Assembly: GCF_040760005.1 (NCBI RefSeq)
Contig: NZ_CP099760.1
Span: 1,421,501 to 1,485,500, forward strand
DNA length: 64,000 nt
Reading direction: 5' to 3'
Source of the DNA: Pseudomonas sp. stari2
GTDB taxonomy: Bacteria > Pseudomonadota > Gammaproteobacteria > Pseudomonadales > Pseudomonadaceae
A model generated the notes under the pieces. The model was given only the letters and a program-made list of their open reading frames with translations, was not told the origin of the DNA and made no database searches. Positions within the stretch are counted from its first letter, which is position 1; every line of letters begins with the position of its first letter. Of the stretch, positions 18,208 to 26,260 are shown piece by piece. Position numbers and translations under genes: made by a program.

Positions 18208-19308
18208 ATGTTCCGCCATGCGTTGTCCTTTGCGGTGCCAGTCAGTCTGGCGTTTTTATTGTCGGCATGTGGCAAGGAAGAGGTGACGCCAGTCAGCGTG
18301 CGACCGGCCATGGTGGTACAGCCAGAGCCTTCGGCGCAGGCGATGGAAAGTTATCCGGGCGAGGTGCGAGCCCGCTATGAACCCGATCTGGCGTTCCGCA
18401 TCGGCGGCAAAGTCAGCCGACGACTGGTCGAGGAAGGCCAGCGCGTGAAGGCCGATCAGCCCTTGGCCGAACTCGATCCGCAGGACGTACGCCTGCAGCT
18501 GGAAGCCACCCGCGCCCAGGTCACTGCCGCCGAAGCCAATCTGAATCTGGTGCGCGCCGAGCGTGATCGCTACAAGACCCTGATGGAACGGCAGATGGTC
18601 AGCCGCTCGGCCTACGACAATGCCGAAAACCTCTACCGCTCCGGCGAAGCCCGCCTCAAACAGATCAAAGCCGAATTCAACGTCTCGACCAATCAGGCCA
18701 GTTATGCCGTGCTGCGTGCGCCTCAGGACGGTGTAGTCGCCAAGCGTTCAGTCGAAGTCGGGCAAGTGGTCGCCGCCGGGCAGACTGTTTTCACCCTCGC
18801 CACCGATGGCGAACGTGAAGTGCTGATCAGCCTGCCGGAGCAGAGCTTTGGCCGCTTCAAGGTCGGCCAGCCAGTGTCGGTTGAGTTGTGGACTCAACAG
18901 AACCAGCGCTTCGCCGGGCGGATCCGCGAGCTGTCGCCGGCCGCCGATCCGAAATCCCGCACCTTTGCCGCCCGCATCGCCTTCACCGCCGGCAAAGTGC
19001 CTGTCGAACTCGGCCAGAGCGCCCGAGTATTCGTGCAGACCGCTGATGTGATCCCGCTGTCGGTGCCGCTCTCGGCCCTGACCGCCGAAAACGGCGCGAC
19101 CTATGTCTGGGTCGTCAGCGCCAACAACACCTTGAAAAAGACGCCCGTGCGTATCGGCCCGTTCGGCGAGAAAACCGTGCCGGTGCTCGAAGGCCTCAAC
19201 GCCAGCGACTGGGTCGTGGCCGCCGGCGTGCATGTGCTGCTGGAAGGGCAGCAGGTGCGTCCCGTGGATCGCTCCAACCGTGTGGTCAATCTGGCGGACA
19301 AGGAGTAA
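18208..19308 (+). CDS. mexJ: RND efflux periplasmic adaptor MexJ
   Basis: A 366-residue membrane-fusion protein that links the RND pump to an outer-membrane channel. The signal peptide ends in the lipobox LLSAC (Cys21). The beta-barrel, lipoyl and alpha-hairpin parts follow: FRIGGKVSRRLVEEGQRVKA is the first lipoyl half, a coiled-coil hairpin lies at about residues 100-165, and LRAPQDGVVAKRSVEVGQVV is the second lipoyl half. Length and divergent MexL neighbour match MexJ. There is no outer-membrane channel gene nearby; MexJK is known to borrow OprM or OpmH. Confidence 0.85.
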   Translation: MFRHALSFAVPVSLAFLLSACGKEEVTPVSVRPAMVVQPEPSAQAMESYPGEVRARYEPDLAFRIGGKVSRRLVEEGQRVKADQPLAELDPQDVRLQLEATRAQVTAAEANLNLVRAERDRYKTLMERQMVSRSAYDNAENLYRSGEARLKQIKAEFNVSTNQASYAVLRAPQDGVVAKRSVEVGQVVAAGQTVFTLATDGEREVLISLPEQSFGRFKVGQPVSVELWTQQNQRFAGRIRELSPAADPKSRTFAARIAFTAGKVPVELGQSARVFVQTADVIPLSVPLSALTAENGATYVWVVSANNTLKKTPVRIGPFGEKTVPVLEGLNASDWVVAAGVHVLLEGQQVRPVDRSNRVVNLADKE

Positions 19309-19314
19309 GGCCCG

Positions 19315-22300
19315 ATGCGCTTCAACCTTTCCGAATGGGCGCTGCGTAATCGCCAGATCGTACTGTTCCTGATGCTTTTGCTGGCCATCGTCGGCGCATT
19401 GTCCTACACCAAACTCGGACAGAGCGAAGACCCGCCGTTCACCTTCAAGGCCATGGTCATACAAACCCGATGGCCGGGCGCCACTGCGCAGGAAGTTTCG
19501 CGTCAGGTCACCGAGCGCATTGAAAAGAAATTGATGGAAACCGGCGAGTACGAACGCATCGTCTCGTTCTCCCGCCCCGGTGAATCCCAGGTCACGTTCA
19601 TAGCCCGCGACTCGATGCATTCGGTGGAAATTCCGGACCTCTGGTACCAGGTGCGCAAGAAGGTCAGCGATATCCGCCAGACCTTGCCACCGGGGATTCA
19701 GGGCCCCTTTTTCAACGATGAATTCGGTACCACGTTCGGCAATATCTATGCGCTGACCGGCGACGGTTTCGACTACGCTGTGCTCAAGGATTACGCCGAC
19801 CGCATCCAGATCCAGCTGCAGCGGGTCAAGGACGTGGGCAAGGTCGATCTACTCGGGCTGCAGGACGAGAAGATCTGGGTCGAGCTGTCCAACGTCAAAC
19901 TCGCCACCCTCGGCTTGCCATTGGCAGCGGTTCAGCAGGCTCTGGAGGAACAGAACGCAGTATCCACCGCCGGATTCTTCGAAACCGGCAGCGAGCGATT
20001 GCAGCTACGGGTCTCGGGGAATTTTCAGACAGTCGACGAGATCAGGAACTTCCCGATCCGGGTCGGTGATCGTATGTTCCGTATCTCCGATGTCGCTGAC
20101 GTGCGGCGTGGTTTCAACGATCCGCCGGCGCCGCGCATGCGCTTCATGGGCGAAGACGCGATCGGACTTGCGGTGGCGATGAAGGACGGCGGCGACATTC
20201 TGGTGCTGGGCAAAGCCCTGGAAACCGAATTCTCCCGCCTACAGAAAAACCTCCCGGCCGGCATGCAACTGCGCAAGGTTTCCGATCAGCCTGCGGCGGT
20301 GAAAAGCGGTGTCGGCGAGTTCGTCCAGGTGCTGGTCGAAGCGCTGGCCATCGTGTTGCTGGTGAGCTTCTTCTCCCTTGGCGTGCGCACCGGCATGGTG
20401 GTGGCGCTGACCATTCCGCTGGTGCTGGCGATGACCTTCGCCTGCATGTATTACCTCGGCATCGGCCTGCACAAGATTTCCCTCGGTGCGCTGGTGCTGG
20501 CGCTGGGCTTGCTGGTGGACGACGCGATCATCGCCGTGGAAATGATGGCGATCAAAATGGAGCAGGGCTTCGACCGGATCAAGGCGGCCAGTTACGCCTG
20601 GACCAGCACCGCATTCCCGATGCTCACCGGCACGTTGATCACCGCCGCCGGCTTCCTGCCGATTGCCACCGCGCAGTCCGGCACCGGTGAATACACCCGC
20701 TCGATTTTCCAGGTCGTCACCATTGCGTTGCTCGCTTCGTGGGTGGCGGCGGTGATGTTTGTGCCGTACCTCGGGGAAAAACTCCTGCCGGACCTGGCGA
20801 AAATTCACGCGGCCAAACACGGCAGTGGTGACGGTCATCCGGACCCTTATGCCACACCGTTTTATCAGCGGGTTCGACGTCTGGTGGAATGGTGCGTGCG
20901 TCGGCGCAAGACGGTGATCGTGCTGACGGTGGGGCTGTTCGTCGCCTCGGTGATGCTGTTCAAGTTCGTCCCGCAGCAGTTCTTCCCGGCCTCCAACCGA
21001 CTGGAGTTGATGGTTGATCTGAAACTGGCCGAAGGGGCTTCGCTGGCCAACACCACTGCCGAGGTCAAGCGACTGGAGGCGATGCTCAAGGATCATGCCG
21101 GCATCGACAACTATGTGGCCTACGTCGGTACCGGCTCGCCGCGTTTCTACCTGCCGCTGGATCAACAGCTGCCGGCGGCCAGCTTCGCCCAGTTCGTCGT
21201 GTTGGCGAAAACCATCGAGGAACGCGAAGCCCTGCGCACCTGGCTGATCGATACCTTGAACGAACAATTCCCGGCCCTGCGGTCGCGGGTTACGCGACTG
21301 GAGAACGGCCCGCCGGTTGGCTATCCGGTGCAGTTCCGTGTTACGGGGGAGCATATCGAGGAGGTCCGCGCTCTGGCCCGGAAAGTCGCGGCCAAGGTGC
21401 GTGAGAACCCACATGTCGTGAATGTGCATCTGGATTGGGAAGAGCCGAGCAAGGTTGTGTACCTGAACATCGATCAAGACCGCGCCCGGGCCCTGGGGGT
21501 GAGCACTGCGAACCTGGCGAAATTCCTCCAGAGCTCGCTGACCGGCTCCAGCGTCAGCCAGTACCGCGAGGACAACGAACTGATCGAAATCCTTCTGCGC
21601 GGCACCGTGCATGAACGCACGGAATTGACCCTGCTGCCGAGCCTGGCGGTGCCGACCGACAATGGCCGCAGCGTGGCGCTTTCGCAGATTGCAACGCTGG
21701 AATATGGCTTCGAGGAAGGCATCATCTGGCACCGCAATCGCCTGCCGACCGTCACCGTGCGCGCCGATATCTATGGCAAGGAGCAACCGGCGACGCTGGT
21801 GAAACAGATTCAGCCGACGCTCGATCCGATTCGTGCCGAATTACCTGACGGTTATCTGCTGGATGTCGGCGGTACGGTAGAAGACTCCGAACGCGGGCAG
21901 AAGTCAGTGAATGCAGGCGTGCCGATGTTCATTGTCGTGGTGCTGACGTTGCTGATGGTGCAGTTGCGCAGTTTCTCACGCACGGCGATGGTGTTTCTGA
22001 CGGCGCCGCTGGGTTTGATCGGCGTCACGCTGTTTCTGCTGGTGTTCCGTCAGCCGTTCGGGTTTGTGGCGATGCTCGGGACGATTGCGCTGTCGGGGAT
22101 GATCATGCGCAACTCGGTGATTCTGGTGGATCAGATCGAGCAGGATATTACGGCGGGGCTCAAGCCCTGGCAGGCGATCATTGAGGCGACGGTGCGCCGG
22201 TTCCGGCCGATTGTGTTGACGGCGCTGGCGGCGGTGCTGGCGATGATTCCGTTGTCGCGCAGTGTGTTTTTCGGGCCGATGGCGGTGGCGATCATGGGCG

Positions 22301-22383
22301 GGTTGATTGTGGCGACGGCTCTGACGCTTTTGTTTTTGCCGGCGTTGTATGCGGCTTGGTTCCGGGTGCGTAAGGAGGCTTGA
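19315..22383 (+). CDS. mexK: RND efflux inner-membrane transporter MexK
   Basis: A 1022-residue proton-driven RND exporter with the family's 12 membrane helices and two large periplasmic loops. The proton-relay pair D402-D403 is visible in LGLLVDDAIIAVEMM in TM4. The repeat half has FVAMLGTIALSGMIMRNSV and TM12 at VATALTLLFLPALYAAW. It starts 6 bases after mexJ and is certainly co-transcribed. It is slightly shorter than hydrophobe/amphiphile pumps such as MexB, as MexK is. In P. aeruginosa MexJK exports erythromycin, tetracycline and triclosan. Confidence 0.87.
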   Translation: MRFNLSEWALRNRQIVLFLMLLLAIVGALSYTKLGQSEDPPFTFKAMVIQTRWPGATAQEVSRQVTERIEKKLMETGEYERIVSFSRPGESQVTFIARDSMHSVEIPDLWYQVRKKVSDIRQTLPPGIQGPFFNDEFGTTFGNIYALTGDGFDYAVLKDYADRIQIQLQRVKDVGKVDLLGLQDEKIWVELSNVKLATLGLPLAAVQQALEEQNAVSTAGFFETGSERLQLRVSGNFQTVDEIRNFPIRVGDRMFRISDVADVRRGFNDPPAPRMRFMGEDAIGLAVAMKDGGDILVLGKALETEFSRLQKNLPAGMQLRKVSDQPAAVKSGVGEFVQVLVEALAIVLLVSFFSLGVRTGMVVALTIPLVLAMTFACMYYLGIGLHKISLGALVLALGLLVDDAIIAVEMMAIKMEQGFDRIKAASYAWTSTAFPMLTGTLITAAGFLPIATAQSGTGEYTRSIFQVVTIALLASWVAAVMFVPYLGEKLLPDLAKIHAAKHGSGDGHPDPYATPFYQRVRRLVEWCVRRRKTVIVLTVGLFVASVMLFKFVPQQFFPASNRLELMVDLKLAEGASLANTTAEVKRLEAMLKDHAGIDNYVAYVGTGSPRFYLPLDQQLPAASFAQFVVLAKTIEEREALRTWLIDTLNEQFPALRSRVTRLENGPPVGYPVQFRVTGEHIEEVRALARKVAAKVRENPHVVNVHLDWEEPSKVVYLNIDQDRARALGVSTANLAKFLQSSLTGSSVSQYREDNELIEILLRGTVHERTELTLLPSLAVPTDNGRSVALSQIATLEYGFEEGIIWHRNRLPTVTVRADIYGKEQPATLVKQIQPTLDPIRAELPDGYLLDVGGTVEDSERGQKSVNAGVPMFIVVVLTLLMVQLRSFSRTAMVFLTAPLGLIGVTLFLLVFRQPFGFVAMLGTIALSGMIMRNSVILVDQIEQDITAGLKPWQAIIEATVRRFRPIVLTALAAVLAMIPLSRSVFFGPMAVAIMGGLIVATALTLLFLPALYAAWFRVRKEA

Positions 22384-22735
22384 TTTGGTTTGGTGAGCGT
22401 GGCGGCCTTCGGGCCGACCAGGCTCTGGGTGTTCTTTGTGAATATCCGTTGCTTCGGGTGTTGCCGCTGGCGGTTCCGCTCTTACAGCGGCTCACTTTTC
22501 CAAACGCCGAAAAGTAAGCAAAAGGCTTGGCCCCTGCGTTCGGCCCCTCGCTTTGGCTCGGTGTTCCTTCGCTCCGGGATTCATCCGGGGGCATCGCCTC
22601 CGGTTTGCTTCGCTGCACCTCCTCTCGATGTGTTCGACTTCGTCGAACGGCGCTTCGCGCCTACCCCCGGATAAATCCCTACACTCAGCCTGCCGATGGG
22701 GCCGGCACGTCAAAAGCTTTACTCGAGCTAACGCT
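22384..22735. repeat. Non-coding stretch resembling a dispersed pseudomonad repeat
   Basis: About 350 bases without a supportable gene. The stretch has several short inverted repeats and runs of the type CTTCGCTCCGGGATTCATCC and TTGCTTCGCTGCACC. I recall similar intergenic sequence being scattered through pseudomonad genomes and mis-annotated as small genes. It is open in several frames on both strands simply because of its composition. No transposase and no target duplication are visible. Confidence 0.5.
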
Positions 22736-22751
22736 CATTGTGTTTGAGTGG

Positions 22752-22828
22752 CTATGGGCTATGGGCTATGGGCTATGGGCTATGGGCTATGGGCTATGGG
22801 CTATGGGCTATGGGCTATGGGCTATGGG
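22752..22828 (+). repeat. Perfect 11-copy heptamer tandem array (CTATGGG)
   Basis: Eleven exact head-to-tail copies of CTATGGG (77 bases), with a partial unit at each end. Because 7 is not a multiple of 3, all three frames read the same 7-residue peptide repeat, so apparent small ORFs here are artefacts. The array ends 106 bases before the start of the fic gene. Perfect arrays like this change copy number by slippage, so the length could vary between strains. Confidence 0.95.
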
Positions 22829-22934
22829 CTGCGGTGTCTCCTACAGCTTTTTCAGAATTCTCTGATATTGAGGTCGTCTGGTCTGGGGTGTTGTACTCGG
22901 TCATCTGTGTTTATGAGTGATCGAGAGGTTTTTT

Positions 22935-24326
22935 GTGAAGAAGCCGCCAGTGTTTAAAGGACGGACCGATCCGGTGTTCGACCTATTGGCGCGGGCGCCG
23001 CACAAGCAGCATCTGGTGGATTATCTGGCGCTGCTCAAGCCTCTCGATGATCGGGGGCGTTATTTGCCTTTCGAGGATTTGCGCTATCGCTGGGCGCCGA
23101 GGCTGGACGCTCGTTTGTGTTGGGCGCTGGTGAAGAGGGCGAGGGCTGCGCAGTACATCAATCTCCTGCCATTGGGTGAGCCGCCGCAGTGGGGCAAGTA
23201 CTTGCTGACACCCTCGGTACGGAAAACCCTTTCGGCCGTCGATCTGCAGACGACTTCCGCTTCGCTGGAATGCATGACCGGGCAGATTGGCGAACGGTCG
23301 CATTTCAGTTATTTGCTCAATGATCTGATCGAAGACGAAGTGATCGCCAGCAGCCAGTTGGAAGGTGCGGCAACGACCACGCGGGTTGCCAAGGACATGC
23401 TCAAGTATCAACGGCAGCCGCGCACGCCGGATGAGCGCATGGTCATGGGCAATTACAGGATGATGAATTTCGCCTGGGAAAACCGTTATCAACCCTTGAG
23501 CGTCGACTTGATCGCGGCAATGCATCGGGTGGGCGTTGAGGGGATCGATGACGCGCAATACAGTCCCGGTTTTTTCAGGACGAACGATGAAGTGGTGGTA
23601 CAGGACGGCGAGGGCAATACGGTGCATACACCGCCGCCCGCTGTCGGGCTGGTGATGCGTTTGCAGAGGCTCGTGCGCTGGATCAATCAGCCACTCGGTT
23701 CACCTCAAGAAAAGGACTACCTGCACCCGTTGATCAAGGCGATTACGCTGCATTTCTCTCTGGGCTACGAACATCCGTTTCGCGATGGTAACGGACGGGT
23801 TGCGAGGGCGTTGTTCTACTGGTTCATGTTCAATCACGAGTTTTCGGCATTTCGCTACATTGCGATCAGTCCTTTGCTGCGCAATGCGCCGGTGAAGTAC
23901 GGGCGGTCGTATTTGCATAGCGAGGCCGATGAGCTGGATCTGACGTATTTCATCGAGTTTCAGTGTTCGGTGATTCAGCGTGCAGTCAGTCGCTTCACGG
24001 ATGTCTACCGTAAAAGCCTGGCGTACACGGAAGACCTTGAGCGCTGGCTGATGGCGTCGGTTTTTTTCGAGCGGCTGACGCAAAGGCAGCGGGCGCTGTA
24101 TCAGGCGGCCAAGAGCGGAGTGGCGAAGGAATTTACGGCGAGCAACGTGAGGGAACACTTGGGTTGTTCTTGCAGCACCGCGATGTCAGCCCTGAATGGA
24201 CTGGTCGAGTTGCAGGTCTTCGAGAAAAGGAAAATGGGCAGCGAGTGGGTGTTCTTTTTACGCAGTCCAGCCAGTGTGTTGAAGCACGGGAGCGAGTTGT
24301 CTCGCTCCCGTGCAGCGTCGGCCTAG
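22935..24326 (+). CDS. Fic-domain protein AMPylase (class II, Fic_N + wHTH)
   Basis: A 463-residue Fic protein predicted to transfer AMP, or another nucleotide moiety, to target proteins. The catalytic motif HPFRDGNGRVAR (residues 280-291) is complete: His, Asp, Gly-Asn-Gly-Arg and the second Arg. Residues 139-144 (SSQLEG) match the inhibitory [ST]xxxE[GN] helix, so it is a self-inhibited class II enzyme. A C-terminal winged-helix domain (about residues 370-440) may bind DNA. I chose GTG 22935 because GAGAGG is 6 bases upstream. It looks inserted between mexK and the DUF4197 gene. No separate antitoxin gene is adjacent, as expected for class II. Confidence 0.88.
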   Translation: MKKPPVFKGRTDPVFDLLARAPHKQHLVDYLALLKPLDDRGRYLPFEDLRYRWAPRLDARLCWALVKRARAAQYINLLPLGEPPQWGKYLLTPSVRKTLSAVDLQTTSASLECMTGQIGERSHFSYLLNDLIEDEVIASSQLEGAATTTRVAKDMLKYQRQPRTPDERMVMGNYRMMNFAWENRYQPLSVDLIAAMHRVGVEGIDDAQYSPGFFRTNDEVVVQDGEGNTVHTPPPAVGLVMRLQRLVRWINQPLGSPQEKDYLHPLIKAITLHFSLGYEHPFRDGNGRVARALFYWFMFNHEFSAFRYIAISPLLRNAPVKYGRSYLHSEADELDLTYFIEFQCSVIQRAVSRFTDVYRKSLAYTEDLERWLMASVFFERLTQRQRALYQAAKSGVAKEFTASNVREHLGCSCSTAMSALNGLVELQVFEKRKMGSEWVFFLRSPASVLKHGSELSRSRAASA

Positions 24327-25012
24327 AGGCTGCCAAACACCTTCTTCGCCAGACTCGTCGCCGCAGCGGCCGGGTTCTTGCGGATGGTTTCTTCCTGTTT
24401 GCCGATCATCTCGAACAGGCCGTTCAGCGCTTGTTCGGTCACGTAGCTTTCGATGTTGGCGCTCTTCGCATCGACCACCCCGAAGGTCGCAGCCTGGCCG
24501 GCGAATGAGTTGTACTTCTGCGCCACGCCTACCTTGTCGGTCGCCTGTTTGACGATCGGCAGGAACTTGGTGCGGATCTGTTCGCGGCTGGATTTGTCCA
24601 GGTATCGGGTGGCGGAGTCGTTGCCGCCGCTGAGGATGCCTTTGGCGTCTTCCACGCTCATTTTCTTCACGGCGTCGACGAGGATCGGCTGGGCTTGGGT
24701 CACGGCGGTTTCCGCGGCCTTGTTCATGGCGGTTTCCAGTTCCTCGACCTGGGCGCCCATGCCGAAGGCTTTCATCTTGCCGGCGACTTTGCCGAGTTTG
24801 CCCGGCAGTTCGATCTTCACGTCAGGGTTGTTGCTGAAGCCGCCCGGGGTGCCGAGTTGTTTGACGGCCAGTTGCGCGCCCTGGGTCAGGGCATCCTTGA
24901 GGCCGCCGGTGGCGTCGCCTTGCGACAGGTCGCTGAGGGACAGGGCCAGTGCGCTGGCGGAGATCATCAGGCCCGCGCACAGGCCGGCGAAGCGAAGGGT
25001 AGGGCGGAGCAT
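24323..25012 (-). CDS. DUF4197 exported protein
   Basis: A 229-residue protein with a cleavable signal peptide (FAGLCAGLMISASALAL, cleaved after ALA). The mature part is the helical DUF4197 domain, recognisable from GLKDALTQGAQLAVKQLGT and the C-terminal LNGLFEMIGKQEETIRKNP. It is expected in the periplasm; its function is unknown. The ATG at 25012 has AAGGAAG 5-6 bases upstream. Its stop shares the four bases CTAG with the convergent fic stop, leaving no room for a terminator. It is probably co-transcribed with the YbaY gene 25 bases upstream. Confidence 0.85.
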   Translation of the reverse strand: MLRPTLRFAGLCAGLMISASALALSLSDLSQGDATGGLKDALTQGAQLAVKQLGTPGGFSNNPDVKIELPGKLGKVAGKMKAFGMGAQVEELETAMNKAAETAVTQAQPILVDAVKKMSVEDAKGILSGGNDSATRYLDKSSREQIRTKFLPIVKQATDKVGVAQKYNSFAGQAATFGVVDAKSANIESYVTEQALNGLFEMIGKQEETIRKNPAAAATSLAKKVFGSL

Positions 25013-25037
25013 GAAGGCTTCCTTATTCATAGGTGCG

Positions 25038-25436
25038 TTAGCGGGCAGCGTCGACGCGTATCTTCAGCGGCTGCGGATCCTTGCCATCGAGCTGCACGGC
25101 ATGGTTTTCGGTGGTGATGAACATCAGCTCGCCGTTGACTTCGATGCGTGCGCTGACCGAGTAGCGGTGGCCGGGTTTGACCTGGGCCGGATCGTAGCTC
25201 AAATGGAACGGCAGCGGGACTTGTCCCTTGATCGGGCCTTTCTGTTCATCGAGCACGACAGCCGGCGCATCGGCCAGCGAAATGTCCTGCAGGCTCACGC
25301 TGAGTGTCGCGCTCGGTGGCAGAGCGATGCGCTGCAGGTAGAACACTTCGCCGTCGAGGCTCACTTTGCCGCTCGGTGTGGTGGACTGGCAGGCGCTCAA
25401 CAAGGTGGCGGCGGCGAGAAGAGAAAGTTTTTTCAT
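25038..25436 (-). CDS. YbaY-family lipoprotein
   Basis: A 132-residue lipoprotein with lipobox LLSAC (Cys16). The mature protein is a small beta domain of the YbaY/YscW type (PF09619-like). It has the family blocks LPPSATLSVSLQDISLADAP, LPFHLSYDP and GHRYSVSARIEVNGELMF. YbaY-type proteins are periplasmic and of uncertain function; a YscW relative is a pilotin for secretion pores. It lies just upstream of DUF4197 and downstream of a second, signal-less protein with the same C-terminal domain, which hints at related roles or duplication. Confidence 0.85.
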   Translation of the reverse strand: MKKLSLLAAATLLSACQSTTPSGKVSLDGEVFYLQRIALPPSATLSVSLQDISLADAPAVVLDEQKGPIKGQVPLPFHLSYDPAQVKPGHRYSVSARIEVNGELMFITTENHAVQLDGKDPQPLKIRVDAAR

Positions 25437-25448
25437 GGGGACCTCAAA

Positions 25449-25475
25449 AGACTTGGGCGCCAGAGGGGCGCCCAG
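25449..25475 (-). terminator. Terminator after the signal-less YbaY-like gene
   Basis: On the minus strand, GGGCGCC pairs with GGCGCCC around a 5-base loop and is followed by AAGTCTTTT. It falls 8 bases after the 25482-26168 stop, separating that gene from the YbaY lipoprotein gene. Confidence 0.75.
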
Positions 25476-25481
25476 AGAAAT

Positions 25482-26168
25482 CTAGCGGATTTTGGAAAGT
25501 GAGTCAGTGAACAAACGTAACGGTTCATTCAGCCACTGATCGATGACCCGCAACAGGCGTGATCGGGGCGGATGTGTCGCTGGTACAAGTTCGATACCTT
25601 CAGGAAATACGGACAGCCGTTGGTGATACCTGTTTTCTATCCCCGTCAGTACATACCGTTTGCCCGGCAGCACATGCTCCGGATCATATTCAAGATAAAA
25701 CGAAGTGGCAGTTCTCTCATCGTGAGAGACGCGCGCGAGTTCGACATCGGGACTTTCGTTTTCATGCAGGCTGATGGTGATTGCCTGTTCGGGGGGAATC
25801 ATTTCGGGTTCCTGCACTTCAACGTACAAGTAACCGACTGGACTCAAATGCAGCGTCTGGCGGTGGGGGAACTGATGAACAATGACGAAGTGATCCTGTT
25901 CCAGCAACAAGGGCTGCCCGTTATGAAACAGCTGGATGGTGACGCGGTATTTGACGCTCCCATCGCTATATCGATGGGGAAACCTGAAATTCCACTGGCC
26001 GTCGACAATGGCGGGATGTTTCCAGTGTTTGATGCTTAACGTTTGCCAGGTATTGATCACCTGTACGTCTACAACGGTTTCATTATCTCCGTCGAGAGGG
26101 GCACTGAACTCTGGTGGAAGGCTGAACGTTACGGTGATGTTATGAGGAGGCTCGTTTAATAAGCTCAT
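25482..26168 (-). CDS. Protein with a YbaY-like domain but no signal peptide
   Basis: A 228-residue protein of unknown function. Residues about 112-190 repeat the YbaY pattern seen in the next gene: LYVEVQEPEM, QAITISLHENESPDVE, FYLEYDPEHVLPGKRYVLTG. A second beta-rich part (about residues 1-105) precedes it and looks like another Ig-like or YbaY-like module. There is no signal peptide or lipobox, so export by Sec is not expected. Its base composition is AT-richer than its neighbours. It ends before its own terminator, so it is separate from the YbaY-DUF4197 pair. Its role is unknown. Confidence 0.7.
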   Translation of the reverse strand: MSLLNEPPHNITVTFSLPPEFSAPLDGDNETVVDVQVINTWQTLSIKHWKHPAIVDGQWNFRFPHRYSDGSVKYRVTIQLFHNGQPLLLEQDHFVIVHQFPHRQTLHLSPVGYLYVEVQEPEMIPPEQAITISLHENESPDVELARVSHDERTATSFYLEYDPEHVLPGKRYVLTGIENRYHQRLSVFPEGIELVPATHPPRSRLLRVIDQWLNEPLRLFTDSLSKIR

Positions 26169-26204
26169 ATCGATTTCCTTATCGATTAAAAAGAACCCAT
26201 TAAT

Positions 26205-26249
26205 TCATAAAACAACTAGCCGGAATACGATCCGGTCTTCCGGTTAGTT
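26205..26249 (-). terminator. Terminator after plsB
   Basis: An imperfect 12-bp inverted repeat (AACTAGCCGGAA / TTCCGGTTAGTT, one G-U-type pair) lies about 12 bases after the plsB stop on the minus strand. It is followed by GTTGTTTTATG, a T-rich tail. Confidence 0.8.
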
Positions 26250-26260
26250 GTCCTCAAGTT

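Noticed and set aside
17478..22383. A complete tripartite pump with its own outer-membrane channel
   Set aside because: Only adaptor and RND transporter genes are present; the next sequence is non-coding repeat. The channel must come from elsewhere.
22752..22828. CRISPR array
   Set aside because: The repeats are 7 bases, directly contiguous and without spacers; no cas genes are nearby.
22738..22957. Small open frames encoding a repeated WAMGYGL peptide
   Set aside because: They arise in every frame from the CTATGGG heptamer array and have no ribosome-binding site or codon signature.
22384..24326. Prophage or IS element carrying fic
   Set aside because: No transposase, integrase, terminal inverted repeats or target-site duplication can be seen; only repeat-rich flanks support an insertion.
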